Assembly (NCBI RefSeq): GCF_030646165.1
Contig: NZ_JAUTDO010000012.1
Span: forward strand, 62,001-126,000
Length of the DNA stretch: 64,000 nucleotides
Source: Conexibacter sp. CPCC 206217
GTDB lineage: Bacteria; Actinomycetota; Thermoleophilia; Solirubrobacterales; Solirubrobacteraceae
Reading direction: 5' to 3'
This document shows positions 17,149-24,661 of the stretch, in pieces (within the stretch, counting starts at the first letter, position 1; each line of letters opens with the position of its first letter). Below the pieces are notes generated by a model. It did no database searches. It worked only from the letters and a program-made list of their open reading frames with translations, and was not told where the DNA came from. The position numbers and the translations under genes are program-made.

Positions 17149-17607
17149 TCAGAACGTGAGCGGTGCGGCCTCGGCTCCGAGCGGCGTGAAAATCGCGTCG
17201 TAGTACGACACGACGACCGCACAGGGATCGGTGCCGAAGCTGCTTCTGCAGGCGGTCGACGCAAACAGGGGCGTGCCGCCAGGCACGAACGACACGTCGT
17301 CGAACGTGCCGTTGACGGTCACTCTGCCTCTGGTCGTGGCGATCGGCGTCGGCGCCGTGAAGCTGCCGGCCGCGCCGTTGCAGTCGAGACCCCAGTTGAG
17401 CGGGGTCGCGTTGGTGATGTTGCATTCGGCAAGCGTGTACTGCGTGGCTCTCGCCGGCGGCGACGAGATCGTGGCGGTCAGCGTCTGACCGTCTGTCGGG
17501 GTGTTGTCGTTGACAGTGACCGTCGCCCCGGCGGTCGTGGCGCCGAGCGCAAGGATCGTGCCGGCCGCAACGGCCAGGCTGGTGAGACGTCGTGTGATGC
17601 GACTCAC
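17149..17607 (-). CDS. Small secreted protein, neocarzinostatin-like fold (tentative)
   Basis: 152 residues with a clear Sec signal peptide (MSRITRRLTSLAVAAG then ATTAGA). The mature part follows the layout of the neocarzinostatin/macromomycin apoprotein family: VTVNDNTPTDGQTLTATIS at the N-terminus, YTLAEC then LDC, a later TAC and DPC pair (four Cys for two disulfides), and a C-terminal beta stretch. Family members are Ig-like beta barrels that hold hydrophobic ligands such as enediynes; a ligand here is unknown. It is encoded upstream of the HtaA gene, behind a DtxR-like palindrome at 17712-17731, so a heme or iron link is inferred. Fold assignment rests on pattern only. Confidence 0.55.
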   Translation of the reverse strand: MSRITRRLTSLAVAAGTILALGATTAGATVTVNDNTPTDGQTLTATISSPPARATQYTLAECNITNATPLNWGLDCNGAAGSFTAPTPIATTRGRVTVNGTFDDVSFVPGGTPLFASTACRSSFGTDPCAVVVSYYDAIFTPLGAEAAPLTF

Positions 17608-17711
17608 GGGTCTGCTCCTCTTCGTGGTCGGACGCGAGCGCCGGACGGCGCTCGCGCGATGCCAAGGGGAGGGCCGGCCGCGGGGCCCCCTAGGGCGCGA
17701 CCTTCCCCAGT

Positions 17712-17731
17712 GAGTTAGGGCGCCCTAACTC
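17712..17731. promoter_or_regulatory. DtxR/IdeR-like operator (perfect 20-bp palindrome)
   Basis: GAGTTAGGGC followed by its exact complement GCCCTAACTC. The core TTAGG-N4-CCTAA matches the central part of the DtxR/IdeR iron box. It lies about 105 bp upstream of the neocarzinostatin-like/HtaA genes and about 170 bp upstream of the divergent SDR gene. The intergenic region 17608-17903 holds nothing else I can name. Confidence 0.7.
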
Positions 17732-17903
17732 GACCGGAAACATATGCGTTCGCCGCGCGCGCGTCAAGGCGCCTATACGTCGTTCGTCGAGATCCGCGAA
17801 TCTCGTCTTCCGGCTATCGGGCCCAGCACATGAACATAGGCCTGCTGGAACCAGGCTCAGCCCACCACTCATGCTGCGGACATGCGCGTGGTCTCCTCGC
17901 TGC

Positions 17904-18686
17904 ATGAGCACGAACGCACCCATTTCAACCCGTCCCCTCGCCGGCCGCGTCGCGGTCATCACCGGCGCCTCCAGCGGAATCGGCGGCGCGACCGCCGAGG
18001 CGCTCGCCGCCGACGGCGCGGCCGTCGCGCTGCTGGCCCGGCGCGGCGACCGCATCGACGCGCTCGCGACCCGCATCGAGCAGTCCGGCGGCAGCGCGCT
18101 CGGGATCGCGACCGATGTGACCGACGCCGACGCCGTCGAGCGCGCCGGCGCGCAGATCCGCGAGCGGCTCGGTCGTCCCAGCCTGCTGTTCAACAACGCC
18201 GGCGTGATGCTGCCCGCCCCGATCGAGGAGCTGCGCCGCGACCAGTGGAACCAGCAGATCGACCTCAACCTGAAGGGCCTGATGAACGCGATCGGCACCT
18301 TCGTCCCCGACCTCGTCGCGTCCGCGGCCGACGGCGGCCCGTCCGACCTGATCAACACGTCGTCGATCGGCGCGCAGAACATCTTCCCCAACTTCGCCGT
18401 CTACACCGCCACGAAGGCGTTCGTGACGCACCTCTCGCGTCACCTGCGCGTCGAGCTGGGCCCGAAGTTCGTGCGCGTGATGGCGCTGGAGCCGGGGATC
18501 GTCCTGACCGAGCTGAGCGACCACGTCACCGACGACAACGTGAACGCGTGGCTGGCCGACACGCGCGAGCGGATCGAGCTGCTGCAGCCGCAGGACGTCG
18601 CGCGGACGGTCGCCTTCGCGGCCGGTCTGCCCCGCCACGTGAACCTGCAGCAGCTGACCGTGATGCCGACGCAGCAGCAGAGCTGA
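17904..18686 (+). CDS. Short-chain dehydrogenase/reductase (SDR)
   Basis: 260-residue classical SDR. It has the glycine motif TGASSGIGGATAEAL for NAD(P) binding, an Asp after the second strand region (DVTDADAV), NNAGVM, the catalytic Ser in INTSSIGAQN and the YTATK Tyr-Lys pair. It probably reduces or oxidises a small alcohol or carbonyl substrate in the cytoplasm; the substrate cannot be read from the sequence. ATG 17904 is chosen because the segment before the glycine motif then has normal length; an ATG 11 codons upstream is possible. A strong hairpin separates it from the glutamate decarboxylase gene downstream. Confidence 0.88.
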   Translation: MSTNAPISTRPLAGRVAVITGASSGIGGATAEALAADGAAVALLARRGDRIDALATRIEQSGGSALGIATDVTDADAVERAGAQIRERLGRPSLLFNNAGVMLPAPIEELRRDQWNQQIDLNLKGLMNAIGTFVPDLVASAADGGPSDLINTSSIGAQNIFPNFAVYTATKAFVTHLSRHLRVELGPKFVRVMALEPGIVLTELSDHVTDDNVNAWLADTRERIELLQPQDVARTVAFAAGLPRHVNLQQLTVMPTQQQS

Positions 18687-18769
18687 CCGCCCGAAGACCG
18701 TCACCGTGACGTTGACGGGTCCGCCTGTCGCTTCAGCGCGCGTGCGCTGAGCTGGAGGTTCGACCTGCG

Positions 18770-18813
18770 CAGCCTGCGCGTTGTCGGCGCTTCGCCAACA
18801 GCGCGCAGGGCTG
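18770..18813 (+). terminator. Long imperfect hairpin between SDR and glutamate decarboxylase genes
   Basis: CAGCCTGCGCG pairs with CGCGCAGGGCTG (one bulged G), extended inward by GTTG/CAAC. It ends 41 bp before the decarboxylase GTG. It could terminate the SDR transcript or act as a 5'UTR structure of gad. Confidence 0.5.
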
Positions 18814-18854
18814 CGGTAGGGTCGCGAGACCAGCGGCAATCAGGGAGACACCCC

Positions 18855-20234
18855 GTGGGACTTGACGAGCAGACCGACACCGGGCGCGAGATCAGCGTCC
18901 CCGAGCGCTACTTCACGCAGCCTGCGCCGGTGCGGGAGATGCCCGAGCACAGCCGTGACCCGCGCGTGGCGCTCCAGATCCTGGAGTCGGAGATGATCCT
19001 CGACGGGGATCCGGCGAAGAACCTCGCGACGTTCGTCACGACGACGATGGAGCCCGAGGCGCGCTACGTCATCGAGAACAACCTCCACCGCAACTGGATC
19101 GACCACGCCGAGTACCCGCGCACGGCCGAGATCGCGAACCGCTGCGTGCGGATGCTGCACCATCTCTTTCACGGCGTCGAGTGCCCCGAGGTGCCCGGCA
19201 CCGCGACAGCCGGCTCGTCGGAGGCCGTGATGCTCGGCGCGCTCGCGATGAAGTGGCGCTGGAAGAACGCGCGCGAGAAGGCCGGCAAGTCGACCGACAA
19301 GCCGAATCTCGTCTACGGCGCCGACGTGCACGTCGTGTGGGACAAGTTCTGCCGCTACTTCGACGTCGAGCCGCGCCAGGTGAACCTGCCGAAGGGGCGC
19401 TACACGGTCGGCGCCGAGGATCTCGCGCCGCAGATCGACGAGAACACGATCGGCGTCGTCGCGGTCGTCGGCACGACGTTCACGGGCGAGTGCGACGACG
19501 TCGCCGGGATCGACGCGATGCTGAGAGAGCTGGCGAGCACGAGAGGGCTCGACGTGCCGATGCACGTCGACGCGGCCAGCGGCGGCTTCGTCTTCCCGTT
19601 CAGCCTGCCGGAGTTCGAGTGGGACTTCCGCCTCGACACGGTCAAGTCGATCAACGTCTCGGGCCACAAGTTCGGGCTCGTCTACCCGGGCGTCGGCTGG
19701 CTCGTCTTCCGCGACGAGCACCAGTTGCCCGAGCAGCTGGTCTTCTACGAGGACTACCTCGGCGAGCGCGACGCGACCTTCACGCTCAACTTCTCCGGCA
19801 GCTCGTCGTTCATCCTCGCGCAGTACTACAACTTCGTCCGCTACGGCAAGCAGGGCTACGCGTCGCTGGTGCGCGCGATGGACATGAACGCGTCGGCGTT
19901 GTCGGAGCGGCTGGCGGGCGAGGACGCGCTCGAGCTGGTCGGCGGCGAGCCGCGCCTGCCGCTCGTGATCGCGAAGGTGCGCCCGGAGGAGAGATTCACC
20001 GGCACCGACCTCGTCGCCGAACTGGCCCAGCGGCGTGCCTGGATGGTCCCGGCCTACCAGCTGCCGCCGGACAACGACGACCAGCAGATCATCCGCATCC
20101 TCGTGAAGATCAACCAGTCACGCGAGCTCGCCGACGCCCTCGCCGAGGACTTCGCCGCCTCGATCGCCGACCTGCGCAAGCGCGCCGCCGGCCACCACGT
20201 GCACAAGAAGGTGCACAGAGGACACGGGTACTAA
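18855..20234 (+). CDS. gad: Glutamate decarboxylase (PLP-dependent)
   Basis: 459 residues, the usual length for bacterial GadB. It decarboxylates L-glutamate to 4-aminobutyrate, consuming a proton. Seen motifs: the substrate-entry segment NLATFVTTTMEPEA, GTATAGSSEAVMLGALAMKWRW, the PLP Asp in MHVDAASGGF (D239) and the Schiff-base Lys in VSGHKFG (K272), ending in a His-rich tail HHVHKKVHRGHGY. In E. coli such a C-terminal tail gates activity by pH; that function here is inferred. GTG 18855 is preceded by AGGGAG at suitable spacing. No GABA antiporter gene is adjacent. Confidence 0.93.
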   Translation: MGLDEQTDTGREISVPERYFTQPAPVREMPEHSRDPRVALQILESEMILDGDPAKNLATFVTTTMEPEARYVIENNLHRNWIDHAEYPRTAEIANRCVRMLHHLFHGVECPEVPGTATAGSSEAVMLGALAMKWRWKNAREKAGKSTDKPNLVYGADVHVVWDKFCRYFDVEPRQVNLPKGRYTVGAEDLAPQIDENTIGVVAVVGTTFTGECDDVAGIDAMLRELASTRGLDVPMHVDAASGGFVFPFSLPEFEWDFRLDTVKSINVSGHKFGLVYPGVGWLVFRDEHQLPEQLVFYEDYLGERDATFTLNFSGSSSFILAQYYNFVRYGKQGYASLVRAMDMNASALSERLAGEDALELVGGEPRLPLVIAKVRPEERFTGTDLVAELAQRRAWMVPAYQLPPDNDDQQIIRILVKINQSRELADALAEDFAASIADLRKRAAGHHVHKKVHRGHGY

Positions 20235-20665
20235 GAGAGCATCGTCGCGCAGCTGTCGCAGCGCCCGCCGACGACGGCGGACGCGCCGCCGTTGACGTCG
20301 CGGCCGCGAACCGGCCGCAACGCCCCCTCGCACAGCGGGCACTGCACGGCGGCCTGAGCGGCGAGCCCCTCCCACGCCCCGACGATCAACTCGTCGAGCG
20401 TCGGCTCACCGCCCACGCCGCCGTGCGTGTGCGCCGTGCCACCGGCGTCCGTGCCCGCGTCCTGCTCGTCCGTCGCGGGTGCGGTTGCCTCCCAGCCCTC
20501 CGCCTCCCGGACGTACGTCTCACGTTCGCGCAGCAGTCGACGCTCCAGCGCCGTCGGCTCGCCCGCCGGACGCGCCGGCGCCTGCTGCGGCGCCTCGACC
20601 ACGTCGAGCGAGTCGAACAGCGACGGCGGGCGGTCGACGCGCTCGGCCACAGCGACACTCATCAC
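20231..20665 (-). CDS. Small zinc-ribbon protein co-transcribed with lexA
   Basis: 144 residues (142 if the second Met is used). The N-terminal half is charged, with a helix rich in Arg and Glu (ALERRLLRERETYVREAEG). The C-terminus carries two Cys pairs, CPLC and CDSC, about 25 residues apart, typical of a structural zinc ribbon. Its ATG overlaps the lexA stop (ATGA), so it should share the LexA-controlled transcript. I do not recognise a characterised family. DNA or protein binding is possible but not shown. Its stop overlaps the end of the convergent gad gene. Confidence 0.7.
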   Translation of the reverse strand: MMSVAVAERVDRPPSLFDSLDVVEAPQQAPARPAGEPTALERRLLRERETYVREAEGWEATAPATDEQDAGTDAGGTAHTHGGVGGEPTLDELIVGAWEGLAAQAAVQCPLCEGALRPVRGRDVNGGASAVVGGRCDSCATMLS

Positions 20666-21276
20666 ATACTCCGCATGAGGCCGATGACCTTCCCAAGGAT
20701 CTGGACCTCCTTGGTCCGGATCGGCTCCATCGCGTCGTTCTCCGGCTGCAGCCGGATGTGGTCCGACTCCTGGAAGAAGCGCTTCACGGTGGCCTCCTCG
20801 CCGACCAGCGCGACGACGATCTCACCGTCGCGGGCGGTTTCCTGTCTGCGCACGACGACGAGGTCGTCGGGCAGGATGCCGGCGTCCTTCATCGACTCGC
20901 CGCGCACGCGCAGGAGGTACTCGCCTTCGTCCCCCCCGGCGACCGACGGCGTCTCGATGTAGTCCTCGATCTCCTCCTCGGCGAGCACCGGCTGACCGGC
21001 CTGGACCTGGCCGACGAGCGGCAGCCCAGCGGGCTTGACGATGTTCTTGATCCCGTCGACGGCCTTGTCGAGCAGCTCGATCGCCCGTGGCTTCGACGGA
21101 TCGCGCCGCAACAGCCCGACCTTCTCGAGGTTCGCCAGATGAGCGTGCACCGTCGAAGACGACGCCAGGCCCACGGCCTTGCCGATGTCCCGCACCGTGG
21201 GTGGGTACCCATGCCGAGACGAGTACGACTTGATGAACTCGAAGATCTCCTGCTGGCGCTTCGTGAGGTCCACCAT
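20662..21276 (-). CDS. lexA: LexA SOS repressor
   Basis: 204-residue LexA. It has an N-terminal winged helix (residues 1-65, MVDLTKRQQEIFEFI, GYPPTVRDIGKAVGLASSST), the Ala-Gly autocleavage site in VQAGQ (A93-G94), the catalytic Ser in GESM (S129) and the Lys in ATVKRF (K166) of the S24 peptidase domain. It represses DNA-damage genes and cleaves itself when stimulated by RecA. A GAGGAG ribosome binding site precedes the ATG. A perfect Gram-positive LexA box lies 36 bp upstream, indicating autoregulation. The gene overlaps the zinc-ribbon gene downstream. Confidence 0.97.
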   Translation of the reverse strand: MVDLTKRQQEIFEFIKSYSSRHGYPPTVRDIGKAVGLASSSTVHAHLANLEKVGLLRRDPSKPRAIELLDKAVDGIKNIVKPAGLPLVGQVQAGQPVLAEEEIEDYIETPSVAGGDEGEYLLRVRGESMKDAGILPDDLVVVRRQETARDGEIVVALVGEEATVKRFFQESDHIRLQPENDAMEPIRTKEVQILGKVIGLMRSM

Positions 21277-21311
21277 CAGGCGACAAGCTCCTCATTGCTA
21301 GGGGTCGAGAC

Positions 21312-21323
21312 GAACATGTGTTC
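21312..21323. promoter_or_regulatory. LexA (SOS) box
   Basis: CGAACATGTGTTCG contains the exact GAAC-N4-GTTC palindrome used by LexA in Gram-positive and actinobacterial genomes. It lies 36 bp upstream of the lexA start and is consistent with autorepression. Confidence 0.93.
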
Positions 21324-21398
21324 GACATGATACGCATGCCCCGGACGGATGCAAAGCACACCCCCGCCGACCACGCGCCCCCGCCCGCCGGCCACGGC

Positions 21399-21404
21399 TA
21401 TACT
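21399..21404 (+). promoter_or_regulatory. -10 element for tRNA-Leu
   Basis: TATACT ends 12 nt before the mature tRNA 5' end in an otherwise GC-only stretch. No clear -35 is visible. Confidence 0.5.
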
Positions 21405-21416
21405 CCGCCTCCCCAC

Positions 21417-21501
<85 letters not shown>

Positions 21502-21509
21502 TTTTCCTC

Positions 21510-21545
21510 GAAAGGTCCGCACGCACGTGCGGGCCTTTCTTGTTG
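21510..21545 (+). terminator. Terminator after tRNA-Leu
   Basis: A 13-bp stem (21510-21522 with 21527-21539, one G-U pair) has a 4-nt loop and is followed by T-rich TCTTGTT. Confidence 0.85.
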
Positions 21546-21576
21546 GTGCTGCCGCAGCGACTGCAACCATCCGGCG

Positions 21577-21915
21577 ATGCCACCGGCTCTGACGTTTCAC
21601 GCGAAGCTGGAGAATGCTCCTCGTGTCAGTGCGTGGGTCGCCGTGCGCGACGACCAGGACCTGATCGCACTGCACACCGCGATCCAGGAGGCGTTCGGCT
21701 GGGAGGACGATCACGAGCCGACCAGAACCGCCGACGTCTCCCTGGCCTCGCTCCCGCTGGCGGTCGGCAGCAGAATCGCGTACGTCTTCGACTTCGGCGA
21801 TGAGTGGCGGGTGCGATTGACGCTGAGAGCGACCGAGGAGGACGACGGCGGCGACTATCCGCGGGTCGTCAGACGCCTTGGCGAGGTGCCGCCGCAGCAT
21901 CCCGACGACGACTGA
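21577..21915 (+). CDS. Plasmid pRiA4b ORF-3-like / IS1096-passenger-like domain protein
   Basis: 112 residues. It resembles the pRiA4b ORF-3 family, with FHAKLENAPRVSAWVAV at the start, LIALHTAIQEAFGWEDDH in the middle and the family's VFDFGDEWRVRLTL motif. The C-terminus is acidic and shorter than full-length relatives (often about 180 aa). The family is found on plasmids and beside insertion elements; its biochemical role is not known to me. The ATG lies just after the tRNA-Leu terminator, a common integration point, and it opens a small accessory patch with the toxin-antitoxin genes. No transposase or terminal repeats are visible. Confidence 0.65.
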   Translation: MPPALTFHAKLENAPRVSAWVAVRDDQDLIALHTAIQEAFGWEDDHEPTRTADVSLASLPLAVGSRIAYVFDFGDEWRVRLTLRATEEDDGGDYPRVVRRLGEVPPQHPDDD

Positions 21916-21956
21916 TCCCCGCCCGCGGCGCATCCGTCGCGAGGCGGCGACATCCC

Positions 21957-21972
21957 GTAGCACGCGTGCTAC
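21957..21972. promoter_or_regulatory. Toxin-antitoxin operator palindrome
   Basis: GTAGCACGCGTGCTAC, a perfect 16-bp palindrome ending 9 nt before the antitoxin ATG and overlapping the presumed -10 TACATT (21970-21975). This is the expected site for autorepression by the antitoxin or the toxin-antitoxin complex. Confidence 0.75.
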
Positions 21973-21981
21973 ATTCAACTG

Positions 21982-22236
21982 ATGGGTCGGACGATCACGC
22001 AGCGCGAGCTGCGCAACTCCAGCGGGGACGTCATGCGCGCTCTCGATCGGGGCGAGAGTTTCGTCGTGACGCGTAACGGCATCCCGGTGGGCGAGCTGAC
22101 GCCGGTGCGCCCGCGTCGGTTCGTGAGCGCCGAGGACGCCGTCGTCGCGTTCGGCGGCGCCGCTCCACTCGATTCCGCGCGCTTCCGCGACGACGTCGAC
22201 GCGCTGCTCGACCAAGATCACGCGCCGCGTGCCTGA
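21982..22236 (+). CDS. Phd/YefM-family antitoxin
   Basis: 84 residues. The N-terminal DNA-binding part is typical of Phd/YefM (TITQRELRNSSGDVMRALDRGESFVVTRNGIPVGEL), while the C-terminal segment (FRDDVDALLDQ) would wrap the toxin. It should neutralise the PIN-domain toxin encoded next and repress their common promoter. A -10 hexamer ends 6 nt before the ATG and no Shine-Dalgarno is present, so the transcript is probably leaderless. The stop overlaps the toxin GTG by 8 bp. A decayed paralogue lies about 870 bp downstream. Confidence 0.88.
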   Translation: MGRTITQRELRNSSGDVMRALDRGESFVVTRNGIPVGELTPVRPRRFVSAEDAVVAFGGAAPLDSARFRDDVDALLDQDHAPRA

Positions 22237-22648
22237 CAGCCGCCACCCGCGCGGCCTGCTCGACACGTCGGTCGTCATCGATCTCGACCGGATCAGCCCG
22301 AGCCAGCTGCCGCACGAGCTTGCAATCTCCGCGATCACGCTCGCAGAGCTCGCCGCGGGTCCGCTCGCGACCGACGACCCACGCGAGCGCGCACGGCGCC
22401 AGGACCGGCTCCAACGCGCCGAGGCGACGTTCGACCCGCTCCCGTTCGACACCGACGCTGCCCGCGCCTACGGACGCATCTACGCATCGGTCGTCGAGGC
22501 GGGTCGAAAAGCTCGCGGACGACGGGCAGTCGACCTGCTGATCGCCGCCGCCGCACTCGCCGCCGAGCTTCCGCTCTACACCCGGAATCCCGACGACTTC
22601 GCCGCGCTCCCAGAGATCGAGGTCGTCGCGGTCTCTGCCGAGGCCTGA
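22229..22648 (+). CDS. vapC: PIN-domain toxin (VapC-type ribonuclease)
   Basis: 139 residues with PIN-domain acidic metal-site residues: LLDTSVVIDLD near the N-terminus, a Glu in ITLAELAAG, an Asp in RRAVDLLIAAAALAAELPLYTRNPDDFA. VapC toxins cleave tRNA or rRNA; the target here is unknown. The GTG start lies inside the antitoxin 3' end (8-bp overlap), which couples expression. A terminator-like hairpin follows at 22778-22803. Confidence 0.9.
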   Translation: MPDSRHPRGLLDTSVVIDLDRISPSQLPHELAISAITLAELAAGPLATDDPRERARRQDRLQRAEATFDPLPFDTDAARAYGRIYASVVEAGRKARGRRAVDLLIAAAALAAELPLYTRNPDDFAALPEIEVVAVSAEA

Positions 22649-22777
22649 TCGCGCAGCCGGCTGACAAGCCTCTGCCTCCCCACACGATCCGTCGGCGCCA
22701 GCAGCAGCTCGATCAACCTGTCGAGGTCGTCGCGGTTTGAGTGTCGTTCTCCCACCTGCACCTGTGAGCAGCACCCA

Positions 22778-22803
22778 GAAGGCCCCGCCACCGCGGGGCC
22801 TTC
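22778..22803 (+). terminator. Terminator hairpin downstream of the toxin gene
   Basis: A perfect 11-bp stem GAAGGCCCCGC / GCGGGGCCTTC with a 4-nt loop, followed by GTCGTTCTC. The preceding 22649-22777 has no gene, but 22716-22740 repeats the toxin's 3'-terminal coding sequence (GTCGAGGTCGTCGCGGT) and then stops in frame. Confidence 0.8.
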
Positions 22804-22828
22804 GTCGTTCTCGCTGAGGCGAACGCGC

Positions 22829-22844
22829 GTAGCACGGGTGCTAC
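22829..22844. promoter_or_regulatory. Second, decayed copy of the toxin-antitoxin operator
   Basis: GTAGCACGGGTGCTAC differs at one position from the perfect palindrome at 21957-21972. It is joined directly to antitoxin-like coding sequence without a start codon. Confidence 0.7.
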
Positions 22845-23010
22845 GAGCTTTGTGGTGACTCGCAACGCCGTTCCCGTGGGAGAGCTGACCCCGGTCCGCC
22901 CGCGACGGTTTGTCAGTGCGGAGAGCGCCGTGGCCGTCTTCAGCGGCGCGCCACCGATCGATCCGACGCGATTCCGCGACGACGTCGATGCGCTGCTCGA
23001 TCGGCGCGCG
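22845..23010 (+). pseudogene. Truncated Phd-type antitoxin remnant
   Basis: From residue 26 of the intact antitoxin onward this stretch encodes a close paralogue: VVTRNAVPVGELTPVRPRR, then SAESAVAVFSGAPPID and RFRDDVDALLDRR. Compared with the intact locus, about 84 bp between operator and codon 26 are missing, removing the start codon and the first helix. The reading frame then continues without a stop into unrelated sequence. No toxin follows. It looks like a deletion-scarred duplicate of the neighbouring toxin-antitoxin unit; the operator copy could still titrate repressor. Confidence 0.7.
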
Positions 23011-23073
23011 GCCTCGGCGCTCGCTGCGGTCCAAGCGTGGCGAGAGCGCGCCGGTGCTGCCCCTCGGGCCGTC

Positions 23074-23694
23074 TCACCCCCTCCCACCCCACATCCGCAG
23101 ATGCCGCGCATGCGCGGCCGCGCGTTCCTGCTCGTAGCGCTGCCTCGTCGACGCGGCGGCCTCGCGTGCGGCGCTGCGCTCGGCGGACAGCGCGCTACGG
23201 CGCTCTTGGTGGACTTGGAGGATCGCGGCGAGGCGGCCGATCGGCTTGTGGCTGTCGCGGCGCAGGCGCAGGCCGGCGACGATGCTCTTGCCCAGTCCGG
23301 CACGCTTGCGCGGCGGGGCGGAGATCGCGGTCGGCGGCGGCGGCGTGAAGATCAGGCCGCGGTCGCGGGCGAGCGGCCACGTCGTGCGGTCGCCGTTGTT
23401 GACCACCGTGACGACGTCGAAGTGGCCGGCCTGACGCGCGCTCCTGCGGCAGATGAACAGCAGCCACTCGCCCGCCTGCATGTACGCGTCGGCAGCGTTG
23501 GAGGAGCGATACCACTTCGGCGGGCGCGCCACCACGCGCCCCTCCTGCAGCAGCAGGTCGCGCGCGATCGGCTCGATCCCCTGCCGCCCCGCCACCGAAA
23601 GCCCGGCCCGCTCGCCGAAGCGCGCGATCGCATGGTCCGTGAAGCCGACGCGCCCGAGCGTCTTCCGATCGATCACCCGAGTGCTCGCCGCCAT
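23074..23694 (-). CDS. Hypothetical protein with DHAIARFGERAG motif
   Basis: 206 residues, no recognised family. The N-terminal about 120 residues look globular and mixed alpha/beta (GFTDHAIARFGERAGL, then GEWLLFICRRS, FDVVTVVNNGDRTTWP). This arrangement faintly recalls small RelE/DUF4258-type folds, but I do not claim it. The C-terminal third is a long basic Ala/Arg/Glu-rich helix (SAERSAAREAAASTRQRYEQ). ATG 23694 is the best-placed start. It converges on the antitoxin remnant, and its codon use matches the neighbourhood. Confidence 0.55.
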   Translation of the reverse strand: MAASTRVIDRKTLGRVGFTDHAIARFGERAGLSVAGRQGIEPIARDLLLQEGRVVARPPKWYRSSNAADAYMQAGEWLLFICRRSARQAGHFDVVTVVNNGDRTTWPLARDRGLIFTPPPPTAISAPPRKRAGLGKSIVAGLRLRRDSHKPIGRLAAILQVHQERRSALSAERSAAREAAASTRQRYEQERAAAHARHLRMWGGRG

Positions 23695-23812
23695 CGGGGC
23701 GGATCGTAGTGGCAGGCGGCCGCGCGCATCCGGCCCCACCACCCGCAACCGACGTGTGAACGGTCGCCTGTGCGCGCAGGACCCGGACCCAATATGTGGA
23801 AACCTGCGGTGG

Positions 23813-24661
23813 ATGGATCCGCTCGTTACGAGGGAGTGGCTGGCTGTACGGCTGGAGGAGCCGCGGCTGCGCGTGGTCGACTGCCGCTTTCGGCTCGGCG
23901 ACCCCGCCGCTGGGCGCGCGGCATACGCGGCCGGGCACATTCCGGGGGCGGTCTTCCTCGACCTCGACGAGGACCTCTCGTCGCCGCCGGGCGCCGAAGG
24001 CCCTGCGGGAAGAGGCCCGATCGGCGGCCGCCATCCCCTCCCCGACCTCGCCACCTTCGCGGCCGCCGCGCGCCGCGCGGGGATCGGCTCCGGCACCACC
24101 GTCGTCGCCTACGACGACGCGATGAGCGGCGGCGCCGCGCGGCTGTGGTGGCTGCTGCGGCACTGGGGCTTCGAGAACGCGGCCGTGCTCGACGGCGGGC
24201 TCAGCAGCTGGGACGGCCCGCTGCGCGCCGGCGCCGAACCTGACCCGCCGCCGCACGGCGACTTCGCGCCGGACGAAGGCCAAGCCCGCACCGACGACCT
24301 GATCAGCGCCGAGCAGATCGTCGCAGACATCGATCGCGCCCCCGCCGCCCGCGAGCTGCTCGTGCTCGACGCCCGCGCACCGGAGCGCTTCAGCGGCCGA
24401 CACGAGCCGGTCGATCCGGTCGCCGGGCACATCCCCGGCTCGCGCAACCTGCCGCTCGCTACCGCCTTCCCCGCCCCCGCCGAGCTGCTGCACGACGACG
24501 GCAGGACGCTCGTCGCCTCGTGCGGCTCGGGCGTCAGCGCCACCGCGCTGGTGCTGTCGCTGGCGGCGGCCGGCAGGGAAGACGTGAAGCTCTACGCGGG
24601 TTCGTGGAGCGATTGGGTCGGGCGCGGTCTTGCAGCCGCAACCGGCGAAGCAGGCGAATGA
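23813..24661 (+). CDS. Sulfurtransferase, two rhodanese domains (3-mercaptopyruvate/thiosulfate type)
   Basis: 282 residues in two tandem rhodanese domains. The N-terminal inactive domain has VVDCRFRLGDPAAGRAAYAAGHIPGAVFLDLD; the C-terminal domain has VLDARAPERFSG, VAGHIPGSRNLP and the active-site Cys in VASCGSGVSA. The CGSGV loop is closer to 3-mercaptopyruvate sulfurtransferase (CG[S/T]GVT) than to thiosulfate sulfurtransferase (CRxGVT). It transfers sulfane sulfur to thiophilic acceptors in the cytoplasm. The stop overlaps the ATG of the HD-GYP gene. Confidence 0.9.
   Translation: MDPLVTREWLAVRLEEPRLRVVDCRFRLGDPAAGRAAYAAGHIPGAVFLDLDEDLSSPPGAEGPAGRGPIGGRHPLPDLATFAAAARRAGIGSGTTVVAYDDAMSGGAARLWWLLRHWGFENAAVLDGGLSSWDGPLRAGAEPDPPPHGDFAPDEGQARTDDLISAEQIVADIDRAPAARELLVLDARAPERFSGRHEPVDPVAGHIPGSRNLPLATAFPAPAELLHDDGRTLVASCGSGVSATALVLSLAAAGREDVKLYAGSWSDWVGRGLAAATGEAGE

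Noticed and set aside
21577..21915. IS1096-type insertion element
   Set aside because: Only the passenger-like protein is present; no transposase, terminal inverted repeats or target duplication could be seen.
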